NCBI RefSeq assembly: GCF_007997305.1
Contig: NZ_VORZ01000001.1
Span: 1,240,001-1,304,000, forward strand
DNA from: Psychrobacter frigidicola
Lineage (GTDB): Bacteria; Pseudomonadota; Gammaproteobacteria; Pseudomonadales; Moraxellaceae
Length of the DNA: 64,000 nucleotides
Direction: 5' to 3'
Shown here: positions 1 through 10,700 of the stretch, piece by piece
Layout of the letters: each line of letters begins with the position of its first letter
How positions within the stretch are numbered: the first letter of the stretch is position 1
Position numbers and translations under genes: made by a program
The notes under the pieces: model-generated
The model's input: the letters and a program-made list of their open reading frames with translations, nothing else
What the model was told of the DNA's origin: nothing
The model's database searches: none

Positions 1-268
1 AAACTTCTCTAAGCTCATAAGGTTTTAATTATACTTGTGATGATAGCTTTTATATTCAAGTCGCTGAAATTATTAAGCATACAACCGTATTTGCGTATAG
101 GCGGCGTTGGTTGTCTTAAAGACGATATATGAAACAGCGACGTTACAATAACTGAGTGGCCACTCTATACTGCATCAGTATTTTAAAAATCGCTGGTCCA
201 TTCGTCGATAGATTAACTTTTTTGGTTCTCTCTTAGCAAATTATTAAGCGCATTAAGGTAAACCCACT
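1..268. other. Leading non-coding sequence
   Basis: No gene recognised in the first 268 bases; presumably the promoter region of the phospholipase D gene. No clear promoter pattern identified. Confidence 0.4.
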
Positions 269-1966
269 ATGTCAATATTTAATATAGATTCAAGCAACCT
301 ATTGCTGAGTCTGACGCTTGGGCTATCTTTAAGTCTGGGTGCGTGTCAAAGCTTGCCCAAACAGCCGCACTTGCCTGCAAGCCAGCAGCTATCAGCCAGA
401 GTCAACGCCTTATACCAACAAGGCAATAGTGAAAACGTACAACCTGATGGTGCAAAAATAAGCAGCAAATCCAACCAAAGTGAAGAAAAAACTCAACAGC
501 AAGCACAGATTGGCCGCTCTACTATTAATTTAGTCGCTGCTATTAGCGAGCAAAATGAGGTTCATCCCGATTTATCTGGCTACCATCCCATTGTAACGGG
601 TGCGAATGCGTTTGCCTCGCGTAGTATTTTAACGGGAATGGCAACCAAAAACATTGATGCGCAATATTATATTTGGCATGATGACCAAGCAGGACAACTG
701 CTACTCAAAGACTTATGGGAAGCGGCTGAGCGCGGCGTTATTGTACGTTTATTACTCGATGATTTTAATAATACGGCCCAGTTTGATCAGCATTTAGTAC
801 GTTTTTCCCGTCATCCTAATATTGCGGTACGGATTATCAATCCCTTGATGCACCGTAAATTTCAGGCGCTGAACTTTGTCACTGGACTGCCGCGCATCAA
901 TCGGCGTATGCACAATAAAAGTATGACCTTTGATAAGCAAATTACCATTATTGGTGGGCGTAATATCGGAGATGAATATCTCAGCAACAGTCAAAACAGT
1001 CAGTTTGCTGATCTCGATGTGCTGCTTATCGGCAAGGTGGTGGCAGATATCGATAACAGTTTTACCAGTTATTGGTCAGCGCCCATATCGTTTGATATTG
1101 AAACCTTAGCGACGCTAGATAAAGGCACGACGACAGACTTTTTACAAGGCTTAGACAAGCTTGATGAAAATGAGAAAAATAATACGCGTACTAGCTTAGC
1201 CGTTTATAAATCAGCTATTGAAGACTCGTCTATTGATTCCGATTTGCTCAATAAAAGCGTGCCCTTTCGTTGGACAGACATGCAATTTTTAAGCGATGAT
1301 GTGGGTAAGTTAACCAAAAGCGTCTCAGCCCAAACCAATTTGGTCCAACAGTTGCGCACGCTACTGGGTAGCCCCTCTAAGCAGTTAACTATCATTTCTT
1401 CCTACTTTGTACCGACCAAAGACGGGGTAGATACGTTGGTACAATTGGCAGATTCGGGTATCGATATTAAAATTTTGACCAATTCATTTGATGCTACCGA
1501 CGTCACCGCCGTACATTCCGGCTACAGTCAATGGCGGCCTAAAATGCTGCGCGCCGGTATCAAAATTTATGAGTTAAAATCAACCGCTAGTGAAGAGAAG
1601 CGTGAAAATAAACTTTGGAAAGCGCGTAGCCAGTCCTCAACCAGCTTGCATGCTAAAACCTTTGCCGTTGATGACCACCAAGTTTTTGTCGGCTCCTATA
1701 ATGTCGATCCGCGCTCTGCTAATATCAATACTGAAATGGGTGTCATTATTAACGATGATCAATTGGCACAGCAGTTACATGAAGCGCTGAGTGATGATTT
1801 GTTAAACCAAGCGTACGAAGTCAAGTTGAACGAGAACGGACGCTTAGAGTGGCATACAGTTGAAAATGGTCGAAAGGTTATTTACACATCTGAGCCCAAA
1901 GTTGATACGGTTGATCACGTTTGGCTCACGATTATGTCGTGGCTACCCATTGACTGGTTACTTTAG
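269..1966 (+). CDS. Phospholipase D family lipoprotein (cardiolipin synthase-like)
   Basis: A 565-residue protein with two HKD phosphodiesterase motifs that define the phospholipase D superfamily. The first is H215, K217, D222 and the second H461, K463, D468. The N-terminus has a hydrophobic signal with an LGAC lipobox (Cys26), so it is probably a membrane-anchored lipoprotein. Known relatives transfer or hydrolyse phosphatidyl groups, including cardiolipin synthesis from phosphatidylglycerol; the exact substrate here is not visible. Residues 30-80 are a Gln/Ser-rich linker. A strong terminator follows at 2027, so it appears to be a single-gene unit. The ATG at 269 is preceded by an AAGG ribosome-binding site. 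The family call is secure; the specific activity is inference. Confidence 0.88.
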   Translation: MSIFNIDSSNLLLSLTLGLSLSLGACQSLPKQPHLPASQQLSARVNALYQQGNSENVQPDGAKISSKSNQSEEKTQQQAQIGRSTINLVAAISEQNEVHPDLSGYHPIVTGANAFASRSILTGMATKNIDAQYYIWHDDQAGQLLLKDLWEAAERGVIVRLLLDDFNNTAQFDQHLVRFSRHPNIAVRIINPLMHRKFQALNFVTGLPRINRRMHNKSMTFDKQITIIGGRNIGDEYLSNSQNSQFADLDVLLIGKVVADIDNSFTSYWSAPISFDIETLATLDKGTTTDFLQGLDKLDENEKNNTRTSLAVYKSAIEDSSIDSDLLNKSVPFRWTDMQFLSDDVGKLTKSVSAQTNLVQQLRTLLGSPSKQLTIISSYFVPTKDGVDTLVQLADSGIDIKILTNSFDATDVTAVHSGYSQWRPKMLRAGIKIYELKSTASEEKRENKLWKARSQSSTSLHAKTFAVDDHQVFVGSYNVDPRSANINTEMGVIINDDQLAQQLHEALSDDLLNQAYEVKLNENGRLEWHTVENGRKVIYTSEPKVDTVDHVWLTIMSWLPIDWLL

Positions 1967-2026
1967 TGACTACAATGATATAATTTTTGCGTCTTAATGA
2001 GTCTTTGGCTTTTTAATTAATAACTC

Positions 2027-2065
2027 GGTAAATCATCATAGCAACGTGATGATTTACCGCTTTTT
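2027..2065 (+). terminator. Intrinsic terminator after the phospholipase D gene
   Basis: Perfect 12-bp inverted repeat GGTAAATCATCA / TGATGATTTACC with an 8-nt loop, followed by GC and a T run. Confidence 0.85.
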
Positions 2066-2144
2066 ATGGTGGACAGTAATCTCATAATCTACTTTATTAT
2101 GATTATTTTCACCATCATTTTGATATGTGGATACGTGATCTATT

Positions 2145-3446
2145 ATGCCCTCTCGTTCTGAATATGAGCTCATGTCTTCAAAAGACAAAAACATGGTGTT
2201 ATTTGTCTGTTTTAGTAGCGCTGTCGCGTTTTTTGATTTTTTGATTTATTTGTATATGGCAGATATTATCTCCTCTACGTTTTTTCCGACCAATATCGAT
2301 CCACTAGTGACTAAACTACAAGGGTTCGGGCTATTTGCTGTCGGTTATTTAGCGCGTCCGCTTGGTGGGTTACTTCTCGGGCGATACGGTGATATTAAAG
2401 GTCGCAAGCCAGTGCTTTTATTCAGCATGCTCATTACCGCATTCAGCATGCTAGCGATGGCGTGTTTGCCGACTTACGCTCAATGGGGACTGATTGCGCC
2501 CGTCTTGTTTATTTTGCTACGGCTGATACAAGGTATGGCATTTGGAGTTTATGTGCCGCTGGCGTGGATATTTATCGCTGAGCACGTTCCGCGCCAATAT
2601 CTCTCGCTGGGCTGTAGCTATGTAACGGCCAGTTTTTTCGTAGGGGTATTGTTTTCTAATGCTTTTTTTATGTGGCTGAATGGCACTATGACGCCTGAGC
2701 AGCTCATCACTAATGGCTGGCGTTTACCGTTTATGGTAGGTGCAGTACTGAGTTTTTTACCGCTGTTAGCATGGCGCTTTATCAATGAGTCGCCGTTCTT
2801 TGTGGAACTACGTGACGTCAAGCCGGAAAAACATACCAATCAGCCTTTTACCCTATTGTTTAAACATTGTCGACACTCCCTATTTATCGGCTTAATGTTA
2901 ACGCTAATTATCTCCAGTATCACTACGGTCATCGTATTATTGTTACCGGAATTGGTTGAGCTGCGTTTTGCGGTAGACACGGATTTGTTTGGTTTTTCGC
3001 ATAGCCTTGGCATTGTCTTTATGATTTTTGGCTGTATCTTTTATGGAATACTGTCTAATTATCAAAATTTTGGTAAAATTTTGATAATAGGTTCGGTATT
3101 ATTAATCATTCAGACATTTGTCTTTTATTATCACTTAGAAGCAGGTGGTGACTACATCTTGATTATGTATGCCCTACTCGGATTCTTTTCAGGTATTGTT
3201 GGCATGATACCTGCTATCTTTGTGCAGCTCTTTCCGACCAATGTCCGACTGACAGGTATGGCGCTCTCTTATAGTGTGATGTACGGTATTGTTGGCGGAC
3301 TGGTACCGTTTGGACTCGGTTATGCGACGTTGTATATCAGCTTCTCACCGGCATTATATATCGCGTTTATTGGCTTTATTGGCGTGATAATGGGCCTATA
3401 TTTTTATCGTTTACCTGCATTTGGAAAAATCGATAGCATTATTTAA
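2145..3446 (+). CDS. MFS transporter, metabolite:H+ symporter type
   Basis: A 433-residue, very hydrophobic protein with about twelve predicted membrane segments. The cytoplasmic loop between helices 2 and 3 carries the MFS signature around residues 82-90 (GRYGDIKGRK). The ARPLGG stretch before it is typical of the metabolite:H+ symporter branch that includes ProP and citrate or alpha-ketoglutarate permeases. It should sit in the inner membrane and import a small organic solute with protons; the substrate cannot be read from sequence. An alternative start is the ATG at 2172; neither start has a convincing ribosome-binding site. It lies between a terminator and dusA and seems independent. Confidence 0.8.
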   Translation: MPSRSEYELMSSKDKNMVLFVCFSSAVAFFDFLIYLYMADIISSTFFPTNIDPLVTKLQGFGLFAVGYLARPLGGLLLGRYGDIKGRKPVLLFSMLITAFSMLAMACLPTYAQWGLIAPVLFILLRLIQGMAFGVYVPLAWIFIAEHVPRQYLSLGCSYVTASFFVGVLFSNAFFMWLNGTMTPEQLITNGWRLPFMVGAVLSFLPLLAWRFINESPFFVELRDVKPEKHTNQPFTLLFKHCRHSLFIGLMLTLIISSITTVIVLLLPELVELRFAVDTDLFGFSHSLGIVFMIFGCIFYGILSNYQNFGKILIIGSVLLIIQTFVFYYHLEAGGDYILIMYALLGFFSGIVGMIPAIFVQLFPTNVRLTGMALSYSVMYGIVGGLVPFGLGYATLYISFSPALYIAFIGFIGVIMGLYFYRLPAFGKIDSII

Positions 3447-3558
3447 TGTAAGTTAAATTATTGAGCATTAATTAAGGGTCAAGATTTTAAATAACAACAT
3501 TAAACTATACAAAGCTGAGTTCTTAAAAAACAAGTTATCTAAAAAAAGGCAGTAAATA

Positions 3559-4533
3559 ATGATGGTTGATATGACCAAGAAGCGGCTTTCAGTAGCACCG
3601 ATGATTGACTGGACAACGACAGACTATCGTTATTTTGCCCGGTTATTTAATCCAAATGTGTATTTATATACTGAGATGATCAGTACTGGCGCGCTATTAC
3701 ATGGTAACCGTGCACGCCACTTGCGCTTTGACAATAGCGAACATCCCATTGTCTTACAGCTGGGCGGTGCTGATATCAGTGAGATGACCCAATGTGCTGA
3801 ATTTGCGCAGCAGCATGGTTATGATGAGGTCAATATTAATGTTGGTTGCCCATCCGACCGCGTGCAGCATAATAAAATCGGTGCCTGCTTAATGGTTGAG
3901 CCTGATACGGTTGCAAAACTGGTCAAGCATATGCAAGCAGCGGTTGATATTCCAGTAACGGTTAAGCATCGTATCGGTATTGATGATTTTGACAGTTATG
4001 ACTTTATGAGCCAATTTGTACAGACCGTAGCTGATGGCGGGTGCACGCGCTTTATTGTTCATGCGCGTACGGCGTGGCTGCAAGGTCTTAGCCCTAAACA
4101 AAATCGCGAGATTCCACCGCTACGTTATGAGGACGTGTATCGATTAAAGCAGGACTTCCCAGAGCTTATTATTGAGATTAATGGGGGTATTGAGTCGATA
4201 GAAGACATCCAAAATCACTTGCAACATATCGATGGCGTGATGATTGGCCGTGCGTTTTATCACAATCCTTACCTGTTAGCAGAAGCTAATATTTTGTGGA
4301 ATCAGCCCATTCCAAAACGCTCAGAGATTTTAGCGCAATTGTATCCTCATCTGCATCAGCAAGTTAACCAAGGTGAGCCGCTGTCTACGATGACACGACA
4401 TTATTTAGGATTGTTTCAAGGCCTAAGTGGCGCACGCAAATGGCGGCAAGCGTTGAGCGGCAAGCCGCATTTGACAGTTGCAGATATAGAGCAAGCAGCG
4501 TTTGAGGTGTTGGCGTTAAATCCTGATGCTTAG
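3559..4533 (+). CDS. dusA: tRNA-dihydrouridine(20/20a) synthase DusA
   Basis: A 324-residue flavoprotein of the Dus family. It reduces specific uridines in the tRNA D-loop using FMN and NADPH. The N-terminus (LSVAPMIDWTTTDYR) and the catalytic-Cys region (NVGCPSDRVQ, near residue 99) match the DusA subgroup, as do KHRIGID and the phosphate-binding INGGI and GVMIGRAFY stretches of the TIM barrel. Length is normal for DusA. An AAAGGCAG ribosome-binding site lies upstream; ATG codons at 3559 and 3562 are both possible. It converges on the CPBP protease gene with only about 36 bp between them and no obvious terminator. Confidence 0.93.
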   Translation: MMVDMTKKRLSVAPMIDWTTTDYRYFARLFNPNVYLYTEMISTGALLHGNRARHLRFDNSEHPIVLQLGGADISEMTQCAEFAQQHGYDEVNINVGCPSDRVQHNKIGACLMVEPDTVAKLVKHMQAAVDIPVTVKHRIGIDDFDSYDFMSQFVQTVADGGCTRFIVHARTAWLQGLSPKQNREIPPLRYEDVYRLKQDFPELIIEINGGIESIEDIQNHLQHIDGVMIGRAFYHNPYLLAEANILWNQPIPKRSEILAQLYPHLHQQVNQGEPLSTMTRHYLGLFQGLSGARKWRQALSGKPHLTVADIEQAAFEVLALNPDA

Positions 4534-4569
4534 TATCAGGAAGCTGGTTTAGAAAACTAATTTAACAGG

Positions 4570-5385
4570 TCAAGCAACTTGTGATAAATACTGCCACATT
4601 GCCACGCCATTATTGAGAATGTGCAGTAATATAGGCAGTAATAACGATCCAGACTTGATGCGAGCATAGCAAAATATTAGCGCCAACACGACGATGGTGC
4701 TGATCTCATATAGACCGTATTGCAAGTGAATGATAGCAAAAATAATACTGGTTACGATACTAGCAATGACTGCGCCGCGCTGCGCTGACCTCTCGTTTAT
4801 ATACGGACTTGAAAACTGCTCAGCAATAGCAGACCATAGCAACCCTCGAAAGACCAACTCTTCATATATTGGCGCGATGATAACCAACGCCAATATAAGC
4901 AGCCACACTGAGCTGACCGACTGATATAACGGGTCAACGAAAGCAGATGGGTTGGCATCTAACCAATAAGTCAGTGCCTGACTGCCAATCATAAATACGA
5001 TTAGTATGCCTAATAGTGCCATACCAGTTGCTAGCGAAAACTGGTTGAGTGCCAAATATCGCCGCACCTCACCGCCTTTTAAACGAATAATCATGATGCT
5101 AACTAGCATCAATATGACGCAGCTAATAATTATAGAGACGCTTACGATGGTACCGTCACTACTACCCAAAAAGAAAATGTCACCGACTGTTGAGCTATTA
5201 GCGGCCGGTAATAGTACCTTGCCAGCCAAATAAACACCTATTAACTGACTAACGAAGAATGCAACAACCATCCCTATAATAAGCGCCAGCGTACCCAAAC
5301 GCGAAAATAAAGGCCGTCTCTTAGGCTGATTAATAGCTAATACGTTTGAAGGTGGCATTTGGTTTAGCATAGCGTGGTGGCTCAA
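4570..5385 (-). CDS. CPBP family intramembrane metalloprotease
   Basis: A 271-residue membrane protein with about seven or eight hydrophobic segments. It has the CPBP (Abi/CAAX protease-like) signature: E175-E176...R180 in an EELVFRG motif, His220 in the next helix, and a final HILNNG motif. In characterised relatives these residues form the membrane-embedded metalloprotease site. Bacterial members are mostly of unknown substrate; roles in prenylated-peptide processing or self-immunity are known only for some. No bacteriocin genes lie beside it, so such a role is not supported here. Met6 is a possible alternative start. Confidence 0.82.
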   Translation of the reverse strand: MSHHAMLNQMPPSNVLAINQPKRRPLFSRLGTLALIIGMVVAFFVSQLIGVYLAGKVLLPAANSSTVGDIFFLGSSDGTIVSVSIIISCVILMLVSIMIIRLKGGEVRRYLALNQFSLATGMALLGILIVFMIGSQALTYWLDANPSAFVDPLYQSVSSVWLLILALVIIAPIYEELVFRGLLWSAIAEQFSSPYINERSAQRGAVIASIVTSIIFAIIHLQYGLYEISTIVVLALIFCYARIKSGSLLLPILLHILNNGVAMWQYLSQVA

Positions 5386-5448
5386 AATGGCGGCAAGATA
5401 TGTTTAACTCGTGTTTTAAAAACAACCATGATTATTCATGATCCAATT

Positions 5449-6330
5449 TTAAAGTTGCTGGGCAATTAGGTTCAATACTCGTGCTGATACTGACTCTGGA
5501 TGCTCAAGTGGAAACATATGACCGCCTGTATGGGTTTCATACTTGATACCCAAACGCGCATTGATTTGTTGCGGAAAACGCTGTTTTAAAAACACACTGT
5601 CTTCGCCAATAACCAAGGTTACAGGCAACTTAGGCGCACGGTTCGGTACTAGCCAATACCAAGACGGATTGGTACGGAATACCGCGACCTCATTAACCTT
5701 AGGAATTGCTAACGTCACTTTACCATCTGCGCGCTCATGTAAAGCGTGCTTGATATAACCCTGAAAACTACGCTCATCAAAATGTTTAAAAAACCCTTTA
5801 TGGCGCAGCTTATCATAGGCATCCTCGCGACTGTCCCAAACATCACGGCGGTATTTAGAGATACCTGCAGGCGACAGCTTATCCATTAAGCGATTGTTCA
5901 TCAGCGGCAGACGGTCAGCCGTCTTAGCTAAATGCCATAGCAAACTGGTCTTACCGTAAATCCAAGGGGGATCGAGCAATACGGCTTGGCTAAAATACTG
6001 AGGCGCACGATATAACGCCTGTAGGGTACACATGGCACCCAATGAATGTCCAACGGCTACCACTTGCGCGACGCCGTGCTGCTGACAAGTACGCTCTACA
6101 CTGTCGATTATTTGCTGCGTTAAACTGCGCCAGTGATTATCAACCGGATAATCAGGGTTGCCGCCCAACATCGGAATAGCTTCTATAGTAAAAAGCTCTG
6201 CTAAACTCGCAAAAAAATCCTCATAGACCGCGCTTGGCATCCCATTGGCATGAGCGAAATGTATCACAGGTTTTTGGGTTTTTTGGGATACAGGCAGCGA
6301 CGAAAAAGTTTGCGAATTGATAACACTCAT
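5449..6330 (-). CDS. Alpha/beta hydrolase
   Basis: A 293-residue cytoplasmic protein with the alpha/beta-hydrolase nucleophile elbow GHSLGAM (Ser near residue 96), an HANGMPS oxyanion-type stretch near residue 27 and a late GGHMFPLEHP segment that supplies the catalytic His. The reaction is probably ester or thioester hydrolysis, but the substrate cannot be inferred. It reads in the same direction as the CPBP gene downstream, 63 bp apart. The terminator at 6383-6422 separates it from the S49 protease gene upstream, so it is likely to have its own promoter. Confidence 0.8.
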   Translation of the reverse strand: MSVINSQTFSSLPVSQKTQKPVIHFAHANGMPSAVYEDFFASLAELFTIEAIPMLGGNPDYPVDNHWRSLTQQIIDSVERTCQQHGVAQVVAVGHSLGAMCTLQALYRAPQYFSQAVLLDPPWIYGKTSLLWHLAKTADRLPLMNNRLMDKLSPAGISKYRRDVWDSREDAYDKLRHKGFFKHFDERSFQGYIKHALHERADGKVTLAIPKVNEVAVFRTNPSWYWLVPNRAPKLPVTLVIGEDSVFLKQRFPQQINARLGIKYETHTGGHMFPLEHPESVSARVLNLIAQQL

Positions 6331-6382
6331 GGCTTATTCTCACGGGTTTTGATTGACACTTATTGAAACAAATTAACAGATA

Positions 6383-6422
6383 ATAAAAAATAAGACTGAG
6401 CCATTATGCAGGACTCAGTCTT
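6383..6422 (-). terminator. Intrinsic terminator of the S49 peptidase gene
   Basis: On the minus strand AAGACTGAG pairs with CTCAGTCTT across a 13-nt loop. It is followed by a T-rich tract (TATTTTTTATTA), just downstream of the gene ending at 6467. Confidence 0.8.
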
Positions 6423-6466
6423 TGTGATAACGTTATTAAGCAGCTACTAAATTGAAAGCTCTAAGG

Positions 6467-7528
6467 CTAGCGCATCTGCGAGTTGCTGTCTTCTTGTGGT
6501 AATAAATCAAGATTGATACTTGAGCCAATACCTGCACCCATTTTAACAGCAAAGCGGTCCATAAAGAACTGGAACGGATCCATCGGCGTATAGTTCACTA
6601 CTGTTTTAAGTTTGAGTTGCTTCTCTAAACTGGCAATACTGCCCGTTTTATCCGCTAAACCTAAGGCAATTGACTGCTCTCCTGTCCAGAATAAACCTGT
6701 GAACAGTTTATTTTCTTCTGGGTTTTTGAGACGGTCGCCGCGACCTTGCTTCACCGCATTAATAAAGTGCTTATGAGTATTGGCCAGCACTTTTTCAACA
6801 TGTTGCTCTTCATAATCCGTTAGCGGACGCGTCAAGCTTAAGATATCTTTATACTCACCAGCGGTAATGGTACGGTCTTTCACGCCCACTTTATCCATCA
6901 GCCCTTCGATGTTATAGCTTGGCATAATGACACCAATAGAGCCGACCAAGCTTGATGGATTAACATAAATCTCGTCAGCTGCAGACGCAATATAATAAGC
7001 GCCAGAAGCACCAATATCACCAATAACCGCATAGAGCTTTTTATCAGGATATTTTTTGCGCAAATCCATCATCGTCTGCCAGATTTCATCCGACTGCACA
7101 GGCGAGCCACCCGGTGAATTAATATCTAGGGCTACCGCTTTGGAATTGCTATTTTCAAAGGCACGAGTCAGCGCTTTACTGACATCATAAGCATTGGCTT
7201 TGTCACTATTACTGATCGTACCTTGTAGCTCAACCACCGCTAAATGTGGTTTACTGGTATCGATACCTTCTAAGCCCGCCGGAGTCTTGCTCGTACAACC
7301 GCGACCCAAAGCCAACACGATGAATAAAAGATAACCGAAAGTCAGCAATTTAAAAAAGATACTCCAACGCCGCGCTCGACGCTGCTCTACCACACTGGCT
7401 AATAGAGTGTTTTCGATCAGTCGCCATTCTTGTCCACTTGGCTGGCTTGGTGGCAGCGGTTGTATTGGCGCTGGCTGGTTTGACGAATTATCAGAGCGTT
7501 TATTAGGGTCTGGTGGCCAGTTGGGCAT
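6467..7528 (-). CDS. S49 family serine peptidase (signal peptide peptidase SppA-like)
   Basis: A 353-residue protein: a Pro/Gln-rich cytoplasmic head (1-40), one membrane anchor (about 55-78) and a periplasmic S49/Clp-fold protease domain. The nucleophile is Ser175 in DIGASGAYYIAS and the general base is probably Lys227 in AGEYKD, the Ser-Lys dyad of the short SppA/SohB class. SppA enzymes degrade cleaved signal peptides and other membrane-released peptides. The INSPGG motif (137-142) is the family oxyanion region. It has its own terminator downstream (6383-6422). Assignment to SppA rather than SohB is uncertain. Confidence 0.88.
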   Translation of the reverse strand: MPNWPPDPNKRSDNSSNQPAPIQPLPPSQPSGQEWRLIENTLLASVVEQRRARRWSIFFKLLTFGYLLFIVLALGRGCTSKTPAGLEGIDTSKPHLAVVELQGTISNSDKANAYDVSKALTRAFENSNSKAVALDINSPGGSPVQSDEIWQTMMDLRKKYPDKKLYAVIGDIGASGAYYIASAADEIYVNPSSLVGSIGVIMPSYNIEGLMDKVGVKDRTITAGEYKDILSLTRPLTDYEEQHVEKVLANTHKHFINAVKQGRGDRLKNPEENKLFTGLFWTGEQSIALGLADKTGSIASLEKQLKLKTVVNYTPMDPFQFFMDRFAVKMGAGIGSSINLDLLPQEDSNSQMR

Positions 7529-7729
7529 ATAACTTCCTAAGTTAGAAACAATCTAAAACAATAAAAAAGAACATATAAAAAATAAATACAGCAAGAAAAC
7601 TCCCCTTCTCACCGTAATATCTATTTAAATTCGTTAGCTGCTAAGTATGGTGGTATTTCAGTTAGGGTTCAATAGTAGAAGCCCATAAACTATGAAATGA
7701 AATGGTTTTTCTAGATTATTTTCATCTAT

Positions 7730-10700
7730 TCAATCAACTTGAGTTTCAGTCCCAAGGGACAACGCAGCTTCTAAAGGTTCGTTATCATAAGTTATGACCT
7801 CATCTGTATGCTGCGCCGTTAATATATCAGCAGATACCTGCGATGCGCTATGACTTAACCACATTGTTGAATTATCCAAACCACTATTAATGGCAAATGG
7901 CTTCGCTTCACATAACAATGACCACAACTCCCAAACACGAGGATGAGTGCTAGCATCAAGAATAAGGCGCGATTGAGAGGATTTGGTTGGTTGATTGATT
8001 TGTCGATTTTCTAGTCTTGCTGCCTTTAAAGTTTTATTTATACTTGCTTTTGGTGGCGTGATGGACGACTCTAATTTTTGAGCAGTCAACTTTGCAGACT
8101 GCTGCGGATTAGTGGCATTATATTGTACAACCTGTATGAGTGAACGGCTGTCAATAGCCAGTGCGCAATCCCAAACGCTGTTATCGTCGATGGTAGGCCA
8201 GCCGGTTACGGCTTCTAGTGTTAAGTCGCCGCTTGGCAGCTGCCACGTTTTACCTAACTCGCAGCGTTGCGCACTTATTAAGGTTTTAGTTTTAGATGGG
8301 TTGTTAGTTAGGTAAGTTTGCTGCCGTGTTGACCAACGTTCACTACGTCCCGCCTGCCAATAGCGACTGACTGGCATGCTTTGGACTAATTGTGCCACCG
8401 TCATTGGCAACAGCTCAGGTGACAAGGCTATACTTTTTTCTTTAGATTTTTTATTTGGCAAGCTATTGGCTAAAGGGCTGGTCAATGTCGCTACGCTGGT
8501 CTGTACCACAATACCTTCTAAACGACTAACAGATAAGGTACGAAGCTGCTGCTCTAGCGTCGCAGATAACTGTTCAGCTGTTAACGAGCTTGGCATAGTG
8601 CGCGTACCATTTGGACGATGATCTGCTAAGAATAACCAGCTAACACTACCTGACACGAGTGAACTCTCAAGTTCATTCTCTTTATTAAGCTTACCATTAC
8701 CATTACTAATTTCGTCATTATTAATAGGATACTGTAGTAAAGCAGCGGTTACATAACGGTCGCCTGTAGGCAGAACATATAACGTGGGTGTCAGTGTCAA
8801 CGCTTGCTGATTGGCATAAATCGTCATCATCAGTAGCATTAAAGGAGGTAATACTAACCAGCGACTGATAAGTCCACGCGGTAGCAACCACGGCAGCATG
8901 ACTAATAGTGCCATTAGTAATATGCCTGTATTAATAGGCGTATACAGCCATGCGCCTTTGAGCGCGGGTAGCGCTGTCAGCCACGCCATTAATTCATGCA
9001 AGTTGGCAACGATAGTACTCACCACGGCCCAAATACTATCAGCGACTGGTGGTAATATTAAATAACAAAGTCCAGCCAGCAAATTCAGCGGCACAATCAC
9101 CCAGCCAAACAAACCAATGGCAAATAGATTAATCACCAGACCCCATAATGAGACCTTACCAAACAACAATAAACTGACGGGTAATAACGCTATAAATAAC
9201 CAACATTGCAGCTTGAATATCCTTTTGAACAGTAACCACAGCTTTTTGTGAGGCAAGTTGGATTTTTCACTAATAAAATCCTGAGGTTGCTGCCAATCTC
9301 TAGAAACGTTTTTATTCTGTAATTGTAACGAATCATCATATTTTAGCAGGAGCGCCACAGCGATAAAGGACAACCAGTAGCCTGCTTGCCATAATACATA
9401 AGGGTCAAACCATGCCATCAATATGGCTAGCGCCAATAATACTCGTATCGTACTAATTGGTAATAAGGTCAACCTTACCAATCCTATCGCCAGTAGCATC
9501 CACGCTGTTCGCGCTGCCGGCACATCAAACCCTGTAAATAAGGCATATATAAAAGCCGCGCCAATCATCACCCACCAGCGTACTTGCCAACGCGGGATAG
9601 TCCGATATAGTAATGACCATTTCCTATCAATCAATAGCGTGACTAAACCTGCCAGCACAATGGCTAAAAACAGTACATGGGTACCAGAAATAGCTAGCAA
9701 ATGCGAGATTCCAGACAGCTGATATAAGTCTTTAGTGTCATGATTGATAAGACTGCGGTCGCCGGTTAACAAGCTCAGCGTTACCGCATTAGCTTGCTGC
9801 TGGGCATCAGGTTGCCGCGCCCACTCTCGATAAAAATGCTGACGTAGTTGCCAGCGCCCTTGGTCAATAGTGACCCGCAAACGCTGTAAATAAGAGTCTG
9901 AGGACGTCATCATCATCATCGACGAATTAGTGGTGGTGTTAATTGGAGAGCCGGTTGCGATTACATTGGCCACACCATCAATATGACGCGCACGCAACCA
10001 GCGATAACTGTCAAAGCCTGACGAATTATTAATAACTTCTTGTGATGTTTTTAGCGGCGCAAGCGTTAGGGTCATCAATAACTGATCACCCGGTTTCAAA
10101 TTATTTAAACCGGTAAGTTTAGTATCATTTTTATTATGTTTAGGATAGGCATTGAGTAAAATGCGATATTGTTTGTCTTCATTCTTATTTTTTACTAGGC
10201 TAGTTTGAGTTTGCGCAGCCACATACTTATCCGTAGCCACATTTAAATCTTGTGCCGTCAAGTCCGAAACCAAAGGCGAAATCGACCGTAATAGGGCTAC
10301 TTGCCGATAGCCACTATTGGTTTCAGGGTCATAAACGCTGTCGCTAATACCTTCGATAGTTACCCAAGCTTGTACACGCATGGTCTCAGTAATTTTCGCA
10401 GCTTCTGCCTGCTGATGCTGGCTCAATGCTTGCCATGCACTACCTATAAGCAACATGATAATTAGTAGCGCTATAAGCAAATAATGGACGATCTTTAGGG
10501 GGAAATGAAAAATAGATGAGGTGTGGCGAGAAACAGTAGAGCTGGCAGGGATATAAGACAATGCTCTACGCTGAGTAATCATTATTAAGACAATGGCGAC
10601 AATAATAAGGATAAGCGGCACAAGCGAAAAAGCACTCATGCTGACCAGTAAATCACTGTCTGGTAATCCTACACTAGTGGCGACTGCCAACGCGCCTATC

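Noticed and set aside
4570-5385. CPBP protease as a bacteriocin-immunity protein
   Set aside because: No small peptide or export genes nearby; the neighbours are housekeeping genes.
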